In this document: piece after piece, positions 1-18,655 of the stretch
How the letters are laid out: every line of letters starts with the position of its first letter
How positions within the stretch are numbered: the stretch's first letter is position 1
From: Latrodectus hesperus
Taxonomy: Eukaryota > Arthropoda > Arachnida > Araneae > Theridiidae
Assembly (NCBI GenBank): GCA_037975125.1
Contig: CM075852.1
Span: forward strand, 3,832,214 to 3,896,213
Reading direction: 5' to 3'
DNA: 64,000 nt
The notes under the pieces: model-generated
The model's input: the letters and a program-made list of their open reading frames with translations, nothing else
Database searches by the model: none
What the model was told of the DNA's origin: nothing
Program-made: the position numbers and the translations under genes

Positions 1-3000
1 GTTTATACTTGGGTTATAGCTATCTGGTTATTGAAGCTATGGAGAAAGCTCTTTTCAGAATTAAATAAAATAATTATAATATATTGATTATAAAAAGAAT
101 TTTTTGTGTGTTAAATAGTAAAATTAGTTTGTATGTATATTTGTTGAAATAAGTAGTAAGTAGTAAAAACAATTTGATATAAATATGATAAATGTAACAA
201 GAAACGGTCCAGAGATCAATACATTACCAAGAGACACATGTTTTTGAAACTGATGATTAACAAAAAAGCGAAAAAGAATTTGAATTTTATGAAACAAAAA
301 GTGAAGTTATTGTAGTTACCCTGTAATATTTGAAATTGAATAGATAACTGTGAAATAGATGAAAGACGAAAATTGCAGTTTCTATAAACCTAAAAGATAC
401 CAATCACAAGTAGAAAGTATTTATTAAAGAAATATAATTAAATCCATAATTTATACAATTTTTTTTCAAATTTGAGATTTAAATAAAACATGCAAAGAAA
501 TAAGAAAAAAAGAACATAACATTATGAACAGAAAAAATTGATATTACGGAACAATTCTTTTTGAACAATTCATAGAAACTTTTTCCTTGCAGCAGACTAT
601 TTAAACTAAATCATGGTTATAATTTTTTTATTCAAATTGAGCTGTTTTATCATCTTTAGCCATGGTGCGACCGCAGAGAGTGACTAAGGATTCCTGAACC
701 AGATACTTCCATGCGCCTTTACTAGCAGTTAAGCTTTTATAATTCTTAGTTCTGAAGACAGATAATGCTGCATCTAGCTATCCATTTCTACGCATTTTTT
801 AAATTCTAATGAAAGTATTTCAATTACTGGAGAAATAAAAAAATTACTGACATATCCATTATAGATATTCAGCACTTATATGAAAAATTATCAGAAAAAA
901 TAAATTATTTTCAAAATTCTCAACCAAATATTACTTTAAATCATATTCAGGCTTACTTTTTAGAAATTATATTCGTAATCATTTTAAAATATTAAAGGAA
1001 CGCAAAATGTCAAATTTTTAATGCCAAGTTGTATGATTTGTTAAAATACAAAACCACAAACACTTATACAAAATAAAATAAATTTAAAAAAAGCTTCTGA
1101 TGATGAATTTTGATGACATATTTTGAAGAAAAATTTTAATATTTTATTGTGTGTTTGGGCTAGAAGGAATGAAACATATGGAATCCAATTGAAAATACAC
1201 AAGATACAATACAAAACCCTTTTTGCTGATACTTAGGCAACCTTTATCAAAATGGAGGCCTTTCTTACAGAAATATATTCACAAACTGTAATAAATTAAC
1301 TATGAGATTTATTGAAAGCAATCGCTTATCTTTAAGTAGCTAAACAATTTAATTCAGGAAAAAGCGCACAATAAAATATTGTTTGGTAAATTGCAGGTTG
1401 TTGGCTGATATTTGAGAGCAGATGGTTCCCTTATTTTAAACATTCTGAGAAAAAGGTAATGAATTATATCGTGTAATTATTAGGAGGAAGAAAGTAACCA
1501 CACACACATATCCATTTAATGTAGCTCTGAATTCAAGAGTTATAATATAAATGTATTTTAAAAAATCGAAGAAATTTTATCGCTTCCATCTGGATATTTT
1601 CTCACTGTTGAGATGAATTATAGCTTATCGGCATTGTGGCAATGCGAAAAGCCATGGGTAATTTTAGAAGGTAGAAATAATTGAAGGTATTGTTTACAGC
1701 TACAATTTTATTGCTTACTCACATTCTGCTGCAAATTTGCAATTGGTGAAGATGTGTATCAATGGGACTAAAAAAATCCACTGTTTGAATTAAGGTGAAT
1801 ATTACGTAAGAGATAGAAAAAAATCAATATAGTACCTAAAAGAAAAGAAAAAATATCAAGAAAATTTGGAAGATAAAATTGAAATTTATACAAATTGAGA
1901 TCAGTAGGTACAGTCACACTTTCTTCTTTTTTTTAATTACTCATCAAAATTTTCATAAGAAAAGCGCCTGTTTCTAGTTGATTTAGAGTAGTATAATGAA
2001 AACGGAAGTCCTCATTATCGGATTAACTTTAACACAGATCCTGACTGCCGATAGATGGCGCTGAATAGAAATTTTGTGTTTATATTTTGTTTTTCAACAC
2101 TGTCTCTGTACGTGAAGTTAACATAACCTTTTAAATAAAATTTATAATTTAAATAAAAAACCATAAGAGAATTAACTTATAGTGTAATCAATTTTATATT
2201 GATATACTCTATGAATATTAAATTAAATTATTTTCTAATTTTTATTACAATTTTTATACGTAAATTCATTTTTTTCTTTTATAATATCTGTGAAACGTTT
2301 TGCACATTTCATAAAAGTTACGAGAAATCCACAAATAAAACGAAGTAGACTACATAGTTTTTACTTTAATGTAATTATTAAAATGTCTTCACATCTAAGA
2401 AATTTTAATTTGCAATGAGATTGAGGATTAGGCTAAATATTTATATCCATGAACATTTAGTAAAAAAATTAAAAAAAAAAAAACAATCTAAATGTACAAA
2501 TTTAATTTGTTTTATTTCAGAATTTTTATAGTTGTAAATTTTATTTTTATTATTTTATGCTGAATTTTCATTTTCCCATCATATTCAATATATCAATTAC
2601 TTTTTCAAGGTTACTTAGTTCTAATAAAGCTCTATAAATTTTCGTAGAAAAATGTATAGATATAACCTGTGTAGGAAAAATATATTACACACGTGTAGCA
2701 AATTTACTAAACAAGTCAAAATACTTATTTTGAATTTACATTAAACTACATTAAATTTATTTAATCGTACCTGGAAAGGGAACAGACAGTAGAAATAACA
2801 TTATCCTATTAGAAAGTACCAAATTCTCAAAATCGTTATTATAAATTTATCGCTTTTAAGACAAAGTGTGCCTAAAGTTAGCTATGAAATAAATACAATA
2901 TTGTTTCATAAAAGCTTTTCTGATTAAACATTGATATAGTTATCTCAACCAAAAATAAATGAATTTGATTTGAAATTTGATCATTCTCTGTAAAAATGTT

Positions 3001-5648
3001 TAATAAAAATAATTACAAGAAAAAGGTAATAATAATAAAATTTCCATAACAACAATATTTAAATTTAAAAATATTTATCTTTATTTTTTTATCTAAATAT
3101 TTAAAATAAATTATGATAAATATAAAAAATTTATTTTTTTGAATAAAATGGGATTTATTTTAATAACTTAAGCAGAAGAATTTACGTTCGCTAAATTTAA
3201 TATAAAACAATACTTTGAATTTTTAATTTGAATTCAAATTATCGTAGTCTTATAAGTTTTCCAAAATTTATAATTCAAACTATCAAACATAATTTCCTAA
3301 CATATAGTTATATTAAATATTATCAAAATTACTGGAAAAGTTTAAAAAAATTAAACCATTCATTATTAATTTATTTCAATTTCCTTCTTTATTTTAGCAA
3401 GGATGATTTTAATTTATTAATAATGCTTTCATTAATTGATTAGTTTTGAAATCACCATTAAAACAATTGTTTTACTTTTATTTGTAGTCTGTGAAGTATT
3501 ATTTTCATCTTTAGTGGAAACAAAAACACACAAAAATAGAAAGTCACAAGCACATAAAGTATAAAAAAATCATTGATGCATACAATGCATAGTTAATTTT
3601 TTTAATTGATCCATAATTTAATTTTTTAAAAGCCTTAAATGAAAGTTTAAATTTTTAAATTACATAATAATTATCAGTTACATTCTATATAATAAAATTG
3701 TAAATGATGTTTAAGATGTTTCACAATATATATGAATTTTTAGTATAGCAAGAGCTATATTCAGCATTAAATCTTATTTTATATATTTATTGTGTTTCTT
3801 TATAATTCTTGAAAAGTTTTTCTTTTAAATTATTTAGTAAATTATTCTAATTTTTTAGTAAATATTTCTAATAATTTCTTTTTTGTTTTGCTTTTTCTTG
3901 GAATCAATAAAAACATCATTTTTTATTTTTCGATATATAAATTTTTGAATTTAAAAACTTAAAATTTTTCCCAATAAATAAAGCTGATTAATCTAAATCC
4001 ACAATTTAACCAGGTTTCAATTGCGAAAATTTCATAAATAGAAAAGATAATTTAAATGGTTCAGTTATTGTGAATATCTTCTTTCAATGATGATTTTTTA
4101 AATATCATATACTAAAATTTTTCTAACTGAATATTTTTAAATGCCCTGAATTATAACCTTGTAGTTTTATTCAATAACTTTTAAATTTGGAATGAATTAA
4201 TGAATATGCTGTGTTTAAATTAGATTTGTGAAAGCATTTAAAGTGAAAGAGATGCGTTTCTTTTTTTCTATGTTGATTAATTAACTTTAAAAATAAAGCT
4301 AATATTATGCATTAGGTCCAAGTTAAAAATTGACGCAGCTTATCCATTCTTAGACCTTGCGCTATAAAACCCAATCAACTAACCAGCGGAAGTTAAAAAA
4401 GTGATTGTGCCCTGTTTTTGCTTTGAAATGCAGTTAAGTAACCAGTTAGGCTTTAACTAAAGGATAATCCAAGTACATAAATATAGTTTTTTTATTCTTA
4501 ATTTATTCCAGTGTATTTTGTGCAAGTTTTATTTCAATAATAAAAACTCATATTGTGTTTTATAAATTGAAAATTAAAGATGTTTTAAGTTACACTGTTG
4601 AAAATGCTAAAGAACACCCTATAAATGTGATATTTACACAATGTGAAGAATATTGTGATAGATAAATCACTAGCTTTCTTATGTATTCATACAAAATAGG
4701 AGCTAGTAACATTCATAAATAAAGGTATTTAAAGCTTGTCACATGTACTAGTAGCATTTAAGCGATGTTGTCTGTTGGAAAGTTTTGGTAATTTTGCTTG
4801 CATAAGAAAGATAAATGTTTACTTACAAGTTACAAACTTTGATTGTCATACTGAAATTCATCGAAATTACATTTTCTCGTATTACCAAATTGTTGCTCGA
4901 GTCTATTGAGGTTCCAGTAGTAACTGACTGAAGGAATATGGGAAACAATGGACTCAGAAAAGCAAATGTACATCCGAGATTGATGTACTATCTGTATCAT
5001 CTGTCAAAACGAGTTAGATTATACGCTGCCTGTTATCAATAACAGACAAGACAAAATTCTTCAAAGGAAAAAAAATCAAAATATAAATTGTTTGAAAGAC
5101 CACAAGCGTTTTCTCAAACCATTCAGCTCTCAGCTCAATGACAATTACTTTAAGTACCCTTAACACTTCAAAATTTACAAGAGCGTCTTCAATGCTGTGA
5201 CAGACGATGAACTTGGATACAGGAATCACATGATAGGCTACTTTCAGATAAATTCCGTTTACATTTGCAGCATTAGGAAGATCGCATTCTTGTTTGGCGG
5301 CATCATAAACAAGACTTTTTTACCAGAATAATCGAGATTGTCGTACTGCCTCATCATGTCTCGTTTACTCTTAGTTCACTTTAACGGGATATTCAGCAAT
5401 GGCTGCTGTGTTAATGATTTTTGACGTCACCATTTATTTAAGCTCTGCGAAACGTTACTCTTCAACATGGTAAAGAGTCAGTATTTAGTGTTTAACGTAC
5501 TTCCCTTGTTTCAGAATGATGTTCCACTGCTGCTTTAGTGAACATGTACGTGTACTCCTGATCTTTCATTAATAGAATGTCTGATCAGTGGATTTAGAGT
5601 AACTACTACGCTATTATGTTTTAGTCAAAATAGTTAATGATCTGCGGT

Positions 5649-5653
<5 letters not shown>
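1..5653. other. AT-rich non-coding stretch
   Basis: No gene, RNA gene or dated insertion is recognised here. Open frames such as 3228-3443 (+) are low-complexity, rich in Ile/Asn/Tyr/Leu/Lys as expected of random AT-rich DNA, and show no domain. A short CTCF-like motif lies at 2049-2064 (core TAGATGGCGC). Base composition becomes less AT-rich from about 4880 onward; that part is listed separately. Confidence 0.6.
4880..5640. other. Unassigned segment of higher GC, possible relic
   Basis: This segment has visibly more balanced base composition than the DNA to its left. A short minus-strand frame (5014-5229, 71 codons) is open, and its reading continues upstream through a few more residues, but I recognise no domain and the frames break repeatedly. 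It looks like a decayed mobile element or an old exon remnant rather than a working gene. It ends at the TA array that holds the 5680-6572 transposon. Confidence 0.25.

Positions 5654-5679
<26 letters not shown>
5654..5679. repeat. (TA)n microsatellite, left flank of transposon
   Basis: An uninterrupted TA run ends exactly at the first base of the 5680-6572 element. The matching run on the other side (6573-6680) shows that the element lies inside TA-rich DNA, as expected for a superfamily that targets TA. Confidence 0.9.
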
Positions 5680-5807
5680 CAGGGTGTCCCGAAAGGTCGT
5701 TGCCAAAATTGACATGCTGGTCTGTCATACCATGGCAAACAAGATTTACATAGGAACTTGTGTTCTAAAATGCAAATAGCGACCGCTAGAGGGCAATGTT
5801 CGCAGGC
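5680..5807 (+). repeat. Left terminal inverted repeat
   Basis: About 128 bp that pairs with 6445-6572. It contains a CTCF-like motif at 5779-5798 (core CCGCTAGAGGGC) in forward orientation. Confidence 0.85.
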
Positions 5808-5861
5808 TGATGGGAGAGTGGGAAGTGTGACTATTTCAGGCGACGACGCTGCAGGAGAACG

Positions 5862-6366
5862 ATGAATTGGTTTTCTAATGAAGAATTGGCCGATATGATT
5901 TACGGGTATGGTGCTGCGGATTAAAATGGACGAGCCGCGGGGAGGATCTACCTTGAGCGCTTCCCAACAGACGTCAGCCAAGTCGTGCTTTGTTTGGTTA
6001 ACTGTTTCGCAGATTGCGCGAGGCAGCTTTCAAGACAGGTAGCCACATCGGTGGAAAACGCACTACACGCACACCTGTCACAGAGGAAGCTGTTTTACGG
6101 GAATTTGAAAGGAACCCAGGAACAAGCCTCCGAGCAATCGAACGCGTCTTGGGTGTACCTTGTTCCATCATTCAGCGCATACTGCACAAGGTCAGGCAAC
6201 ACCCCTACCACATCCAAAGAGTACAGGCACTGTGCGATGATGATTATTCCCAGCGTGTTGCATTCGCATGCTGGTATTTGAAAAAACGGATTGCACAGAT
6301 GGATTTTCCATAGCGGATTTTGTTTACTGACAAAGTATCTTTTACACGGGATGGTGTTCTGAACCT
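5862..6366 (+). pseudogene. Transposase N-terminal fragment (Tc1/mariner superfamily, helix-turn-helix)
   Basis: The start codon at 5862 opens a frame beginning MNWFSNEELADMIYGYG, which matches my memory of the N-terminus of this spider transposase family. It hits a TAA stop at 5922 (codon 21), continues in frame, then shifts frame near 6010 into the stretch 6014-6313 that holds the helix-turn-helix region (ERNPGTS, VPCSIIQRIL, HPYHIQRVQAL). A second stop at 6311-6313 precedes RILFTD, which would hold the first catalytic aspartate. The sequence stops resembling the family just after DGV, so the rest of the catalytic domain is missing. It cannot make active transposase, and the element would depend on an enzyme supplied from elsewhere. 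Confidence 0.8.
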
Positions 6367-6444
6367 ATTGTTTAATTTAACCATATTATTTAATAAAAGA
6401 CATATTGAAACCTCTTTCGGAATCATTTCTTTCTCCCCCTCTAC

Positions 6445-8579
<2,135 letters not shown>

Positions 8580-8838
8580 AATTCTTGATAGTTTTTTCTT
8601 ATTTCCAATGGCCGCGTTTACAAAGACCATTGCGCCACAAATACAGAAAGAACAAGCAGACAAGTGAACACAGGAAAGTCTATAAAGCGCTGAGGATGTC
8701 TCGAGCACGCCAGTAGCGATCGCACAAGGAAGGTTCGGATAGTGCTGGACAGTGACAAAGGTGGTGTACGTCCATCCCGAAGATCGCAGAGCCTGCAGAA
8801 AGGTTTTTGGACTATATTAGTTCTACATAAGTGTTTAA

Positions 8839-9798
8839 CCCCTTGCCAGAGTCACCCGAATTCAGTTCGGGCAATTACTGCGTGCAGTATTTGTGATGCC
8901 CGAACTGAGTTCGGGCAGAAGAAAAATTAACGTTTCTATTTTATGAAGTCCCAGCTGAATTCGTTTCTACTTTAGGATACTTAATTCCCTATTTTCCTAA
9001 CAAATGACACAAGTGGTCCTAGTTATTTATCAATTCCAACTTTGGTTCTGAAGGTAGTCCATGACTATAACAACACTATGGGAGGTGATGTTAAAGTCGA
9101 TCAACATCTTACAGACTTCCCGATTGCTAGAAAAGGAGGTAAAAAATATTACTAGAAAATTTTTTCCATCTCCTACACCAGACGTTATATAAATAACTCC
9201 TTTATTTTGCATACTTCAGCAGGAGTTGCAAAAAATATGAACTTCAGAAAATCAATTGTTGAACTAAATAAACCAAAAATTAAACCATAAGCTTACTGCG
9301 CCTTACAGGTCGACACTTTCCAGAACACATCCCATCAATGGGGAAAAATCTACTCCAACAGGCAGTGTTTAATATGCTGTCGTAAAACCGATGAACAATT
9401 AAAGAGAATAAGGCATGAGACAAGAGTTTATTGTAAAAAGTACAGTATATAGGCTTTTGAGCAGTACCTTGTTTTGGGGTACACCATACTGTAAAAGATT
9501 TGTGTAAAATTTATGTATTGAAAATCAAATTGTTTTTTTATATTATACTAGTTTATACTAGTTACACTTAGCTTCAAAATTTCGTTTAATTTGCTCAATA
9601 CAAATAACATGTATGTGTAATCTATGTTTTATGTGTATGTAAAAATTATAAATATGGTAGTTATTGTATTTAAAACTTTATTTTTGTAATAAAAAAGCAT
9701 TTTCTAACTCTTATAATAATATAAAGAATAAAATTAAACAGTCAAAAAATTTTCCTTTTTTGGTCCATTTTTCTGAAATCTATGTCACAGTTAAGGGG
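8839..9798 (+). mobile_element. piggyBac-family deletion derivative (960 bp)
   Basis: The ends start with CCCCTT on both sides (CCCCTTGCCAGAGTCA on the left, CCCCTTAACTGTGACA inverse on the right) and are flanked by TTAA at 8835-8838 and 9799-9802, the exact target duplication of piggyBac. Just inside the left end are two strong palindromic segments built on CCGAAYTCAGTTCGG-type sequence (8854-8915). The interior holds the C-terminal part of a piggyBac transposase. Removing the element and one TTAA rejoins the interrupted LINE frame, so it inserted after the LINE. Confidence 0.88.
9050..9502 (+). pseudogene. piggyBac transposase C-terminal fragment
   Basis: In the plus direction the stretch begins with VVHDYNNTMGG, the well-known piggyBac block YN..MGGVD, followed by VDQHLTDFPIARK. 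It then continues, after stops and shifts, with RHFPEHIP and a cysteine-rich region containing RQCLICC, RHETRVYCKKY and FGVYHTVKDL. These correspond to the terminal cysteine-rich domain that binds transposon ends. Several stops and at least two frameshifts break it. The catalytic core upstream is absent, so the copy would need an active relative to move. Confidence 0.8.
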
Positions 9799-10345
9799 TT
9801 AAAAAGGCAGTCATGCCCGGTGGCCAAACGAAACTCGGCAACAGCTCTGCGTCTTGGCCACTTAGGGATAAATTGAAGATTATTCCACCAGGTCTTGTTA
9901 GAGTGTCTCTCTGAGAATTGGCTTAAGACAATGCTCTTCATCTTTTTTCTTAATGAGCAGCTTGATGTTATTGAGGAGAATTTCCTTTCTCGATGTTTGT
10001 TGAATTGAAGTACCCTGCTTAGCAAGGTAGCCGGATAACTCATTACCAGCAACACCGCAGTGTCTTGGAATCTATTGTAACACAACTTTTTTTGAAAAAT
10101 TATGCAACCCTATTAGTAGAATTTTGTACTCGAGGATGTCAGAAGAGACATGGGTTTCATTAGAGTCCACTACAAGAATTGCCGCCTTAGAGTCGCAGAA
10201 GATGACGGCCTTTGTAAAGGTGTTCAAGTGGCAATAGTACAGCTGCGTTAGAGTAACACGAATGGCAGCTACTTCTGCATGAAAAACAGTTCTGCCTTTT
10301 CCTACTCGGGTATGTAAAGAGAACAAATTACTGAATTCTTGATAG

Positions 10346-10879
10346 CATTATACAAAATATTCCGTTATTTCTATAAATTTTGATTTATTTTTAAATTGTG
10401 CATTTCTTATTCCTCTAAGAAAATAAAACTAAGCAACAACTTTAAATTACTTTTTTTTTGTCAAAGTGTCTCTGAAAATCTAATTCAATTCAATTCAATC
10501 TAATTCAATTAGTTGTCAAGAAGTTTAAAATTTATACTTTACTTATGAAAGTACCTGATTGCAAACGTTAATACAAATATGAAATGTATCAATAGGAAAT
10601 TAAAGAAACATAAATGCATAATTCTTCTTTTCTTTTTTACAAATGTTCTATTTACAATTATTTTATTCGCAATAGCTACAATTATTAAAGCTTGAAACAA
10701 ATCAGCTTTCAAAACTGGTGACTCGAATGTTTTAAAAAACCTCCTTGCGTTACTCTCAACTTTTTGTGGCCGGTGTTTATTAACGTTTTAATGACTAGTC
10801 CTGAAAGTTTACTAAACATTTCGACAATAACCCTATCATAGCTCGGCTCCTATCAATCCAGTACACTCTAAATTTTGTA

Positions 10880-10883
<4 letters not shown>
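10346..10883. other. AT-rich non-coding stretch
   Basis: Nothing is recognised apart from a short pentanucleotide-like repeat of AATTC at about 10482-10511. Confidence 0.6.
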
Positions 10884-10965
<82 letters not shown>

Positions 10966-10998
10966 TGTATATATATATATATAATATATATATATATG

Positions 10999-11046
<48 letters not shown>

Positions 11047-11065
11047 GTATATATATATATATATA
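10884..11065. repeat. Interrupted (TA)n array
   Basis: About 180 bp of TA repeats with occasional GT substitutions and one-base phase shifts (for example near 10963-10985 and 11034-11048). Confidence 0.95.
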
Positions 11066-11210
11066 ACTTAAAATAAACCACCAAAATTGTCGCTAAGCAG
11101 CTGTCTCAAATCTAATAAACTTATTGATCAACTTTAAAAATGTCTATTTTTACAAGTAAACTTTGGTTAAATGATGATTTCACGTATCAAATGATATATA
11201 AATAGCATCG

Positions 11211-16492
<5,282 letters not shown>

Positions 16493-16879
16493 GGCCGTGG
16501 TAGCCTAGTGGTTAGGGTATCGGCCTTCCATCTGGAAGGGTGGGGTTCGATTCCCAATGCCTCCAAACATCCATCGAGTCCATGCGATATACGTGCTCGT
16601 TAAATCTGTGGAATCGAAAGTCCTGTGGTCAGTCGTTGAGCAGTAACCATGGGTGCAATGGTCTGGAGAAAATTTCCTTCCCCTTCAGATCAATGTCAAA
16701 ATTGAGAGAGTGGATCCGCTGGTGTTGCCATCTATCGGAGGATTTAAAAAGAAGCAAAGATGTACCTTCGTGGTGCTCTGATTAAAACGAAAGACGTTCC
16801 CTATTGACTTAAATTCACATTGCCAAGGCATAGCGAGCTTGGCTTCCCCAAGTGTCATAAGTAACAACAACATCACATA
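16493..16879 (+). mobile_element. tRNA-derived SINE
   Basis: The head, 16493-16560, folds like a tRNA gene. The A-box-like TAGCCTAGTGG is at 16501-16511, an anticodon-type stem CCTTCC/GGAAGG follows, and a near-perfect B box GGTTCGATTCC is at 16544-16554. These are internal RNA polymerase III promoter elements. The body runs to an AACAAC tail. A 7-bp duplication TTTAGTA flanks it (16486-16492 and 16880-16886). The last ~130 bp (about 16745-16872) closely match the 3' part of the SINE at 22418-22815, although the heads differ, which suggests a shared 3' module recognised by one partner LINE. Confidence 0.82.
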
Positions 16880-16886
16880 TTTAGTA

Positions 16887-17847
16887 ATACAACACACTCC
16901 TAAAGAAACTGCAATCCCACGAAAGAGTTATTCTATAAAAATGTACAACTACTTATAAAAAGTATTATTTTAATTTTTAGCATGACATTATTAACTAATT
17001 TTTGTACTATGCAGGGCATTTCCTCACATGTTTGAAATTGGGTGACAATTGCTTACGATTTTCGGATTCCACAGCCCAATTTTAGCACATTCTCTACTTC
17101 TCCAGAAGATGGTTTTCATACTATACTGTTTCTTCATGCGCTTCGTGATTATGTAAATTTTATTTTGGTATAAGCAATGCACATCTTCCAAACGCACTTG
17201 CTGGTGCTGAATATAGTGGATTAGTGAGGTATAAACATCGGCATCTCTCAAACAAGAGATAGTTCTTTGACCCTTTCCATATAATATCTGAAAAGTTGTA
17301 AACCTTGGTTTTATGAACTGACTATACTAAACTTGAAGATGGATGAGTAATTTGCTATGACAATCTAGATGGTTCCTTGACACAAAAATTGAAATCTGGC
17401 TTAGGATCTTTTGATTTTAAACCTCTCTAACCATTCATTTAATCGACGGAAAGTCATATTGTAAATTCTAGTATAATTTCTATATATGATGTAAATATAT
17501 ATAAAATTTTGGATCCTAGACAAATCGGCAGTTGACTGCATAAAGAAATGGTAAGCATAAAAATTCTCAACCACTTTCATTTGTTTTTCTCGCTTTTTTG
17601 TTTCATGAATTACTATTTTCGGCTTGTGCGCACTTCCACTTCTCTTTATTGCGCACTTCCACTTTATTGCGTTCATAGGCAAGATAATTGTCCTTAGAAA
17701 TTATCATTAATGTACTCTACAAGAAATATACATCTGTTAATCATAGCAAATCAACAATTGCTCGTAGAAAAGGAAGTAAAAAATCTCAACAGTTTTAATG
17801 ATGTATTTCTCGTTTTTTTTATCTCATCAATCAGTATTGACAACGTA
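16887..17847. other. Non-coding stretch with an old tandem duplication
   Basis: Roughly 17520-17755 and the following DNA (17756-17835, resuming after the LINE at 18656-18790) are diverged copies of one another. Both contain ...TCTCAAC...TTTCTCG.TTTTTT...CAT.AAT.A.TATT, and later a shared GATAA.TGTCC...GAAATTAT block. The direct repeat TGCGCACTTCCACTT occurs twice near 17628-17662. A minus-strand frame at 17024-17251 is open but not recognised. Confidence 0.45.
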
Positions 17848-18643
17848 CCTGGGGCCTGAGCAGCTACCAGGCGCGTCGGTAGGCGGTGGATCACCGAACG
17901 TCCTGTAGGAATGACAGGATAGCCTTGAATATAGAATCAGAGGCCGTGAACCAGCTCCCGTAAACCCTGGTGTTATGCGTTCCGTGCCTAGGGCTAATTG
18001 GCACCGCGGTATTGGTGTCTTAACGGAGCCTCTAGTTGCCTGGCAAACTTCTAGAGTAATTTGCCTTGCCCATTATCTCAGGCAATGCTGGGTGGACTTA
18101 TATTACCTGAGCTTATAAATTGTTATCTTGTGGCTGAAAAGACACAAGAAATAACAATCCTTTCTGCATCTACAGGTGATGCCCCTGAAGTTGACCTTGC
18201 TGAAAAAGACAAGTGAACTCAGAGGCTGTCTTGTAAAGGGGCAGTAATGAATCCTTCACTTGAGGTAGAAATGACCTCCAAACCATCTTCTGGTGAAAGT
18301 CAGGAAGCTATCCCTAGTATGACTGACTCTCTGACCAGATGGGACTATTTCAGCAAGACCCTATCTGCTGGAAATGTCATACGCAAGAGGAAACGGCAGA
18401 GCATATCATTTATGAATGCGAGGCTCTTGCCCTCCCTAGATTAACCTCTTTAGGCATCATCCATACTAGAGAGTTACACCTTGACTCCATTAAATGGTTA
18501 TCGGACTTTATTAATAAAGTGGGTGACCCGAGCAACTGGAACTAGGAAACATTGGGTTTGGAGTTAATGGTACAAAATGCTGATAAAAGCAGAGGTGCCC
18601 AATGACATACAAACCCAATTCTAAGAAGAAGAAGAAGAAGAAG
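17848..18643 (+). mobile_element. Internally deleted LINE copy with both ends (R1/Jockey-like)
   Basis: A perfect 12-bp target duplication ATTGACAACGTA bounds the element (17836-17847 and 18644-18655). The 3' end is a short (AAG)n tail (18623-18643). The first ~400 bp are GC-richer leader sequence resembling a LINE 5' untranslated region that I recall from spiders, followed by a start codon at 18247. The last part codes for the C-terminal zinc-binding end of a LINE ORF2. The reverse transcriptase and endonuclease between them are missing, so a LINE of several kb has been reduced to 796 bp while keeping both ends. Confidence 0.82.
18247..18545 (+). pseudogene. ORF1 start joined to ORF2 C-terminus of the deleted LINE
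   Basis: The frame opening at 18247 (MNPSLEVEMTSKPSSGESQ) looks like the beginning of ORF1. Near 18330 it meets sequence whose coding frame is different, 18339-18545. That frame contains CWKCHTQEETAEHIIYECEAL, the CCHC-type zinc-binding signature found after the reverse transcriptase of R1-like LINEs, and it ends at a stop at 18543-18545. The junction near 18330-18345 is therefore the deletion point. The product has no enzymatic domain. Confidence 0.7.
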
Positions 18644-18655
18644 ATTGACAACGTA

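Larger units (their letters stand above)
8592..10333 (-). mobile_element. 5'-truncated LINE (RNase H-bearing), split by a piggyBac element
   Basis: The element reads on the minus strand and is bounded by a perfect 12-bp target duplication, AATTCTTGATAG, at 8580-8591 and 10334-10345. Its 3' end has a short A-rich tail next to the left copy. Only the last ~778 bp of the LINE are present once the inserted piggyBac element (8839-9798 plus one TTAA) is set aside. This is typical of incomplete reverse transcription. The coding remnant is the RNase H domain and C-terminal cysteine/histidine region of a LINE ORF2. Confidence 0.9.
8680..10333 (-). pseudogene. LINE ORF2 C-terminal remnant: RNase H and CCHC-like tail
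   Basis: Reading on the minus strand, 10333-9803 contains RNase H signatures: AEVAAI, then a CDSKAAI block, then IPRHCGVAGNELSGYLA, followed by WWNNLQF and RAVAEFRLATGHDCL, a combination I recall from spider LINEs. A TAG stop interrupts the frame between the VVLQ and IPRHCG blocks, and a frameshift lies in the A-run near 9950. The frame resumes on the other side of the piggyBac insertion (8834-8680) with HHLCHCPALS and CDRYW blocks and a natural stop at 8680-8682. The gene is dead, since it has stops, a frameshift and an insertion, and it lacks the endonuclease and reverse transcriptase. Confidence 0.85.

Noticed and set aside
3228..3443. 71-codon frame
   Set aside because: Composition is that of random AT-rich DNA; no start context or domain.
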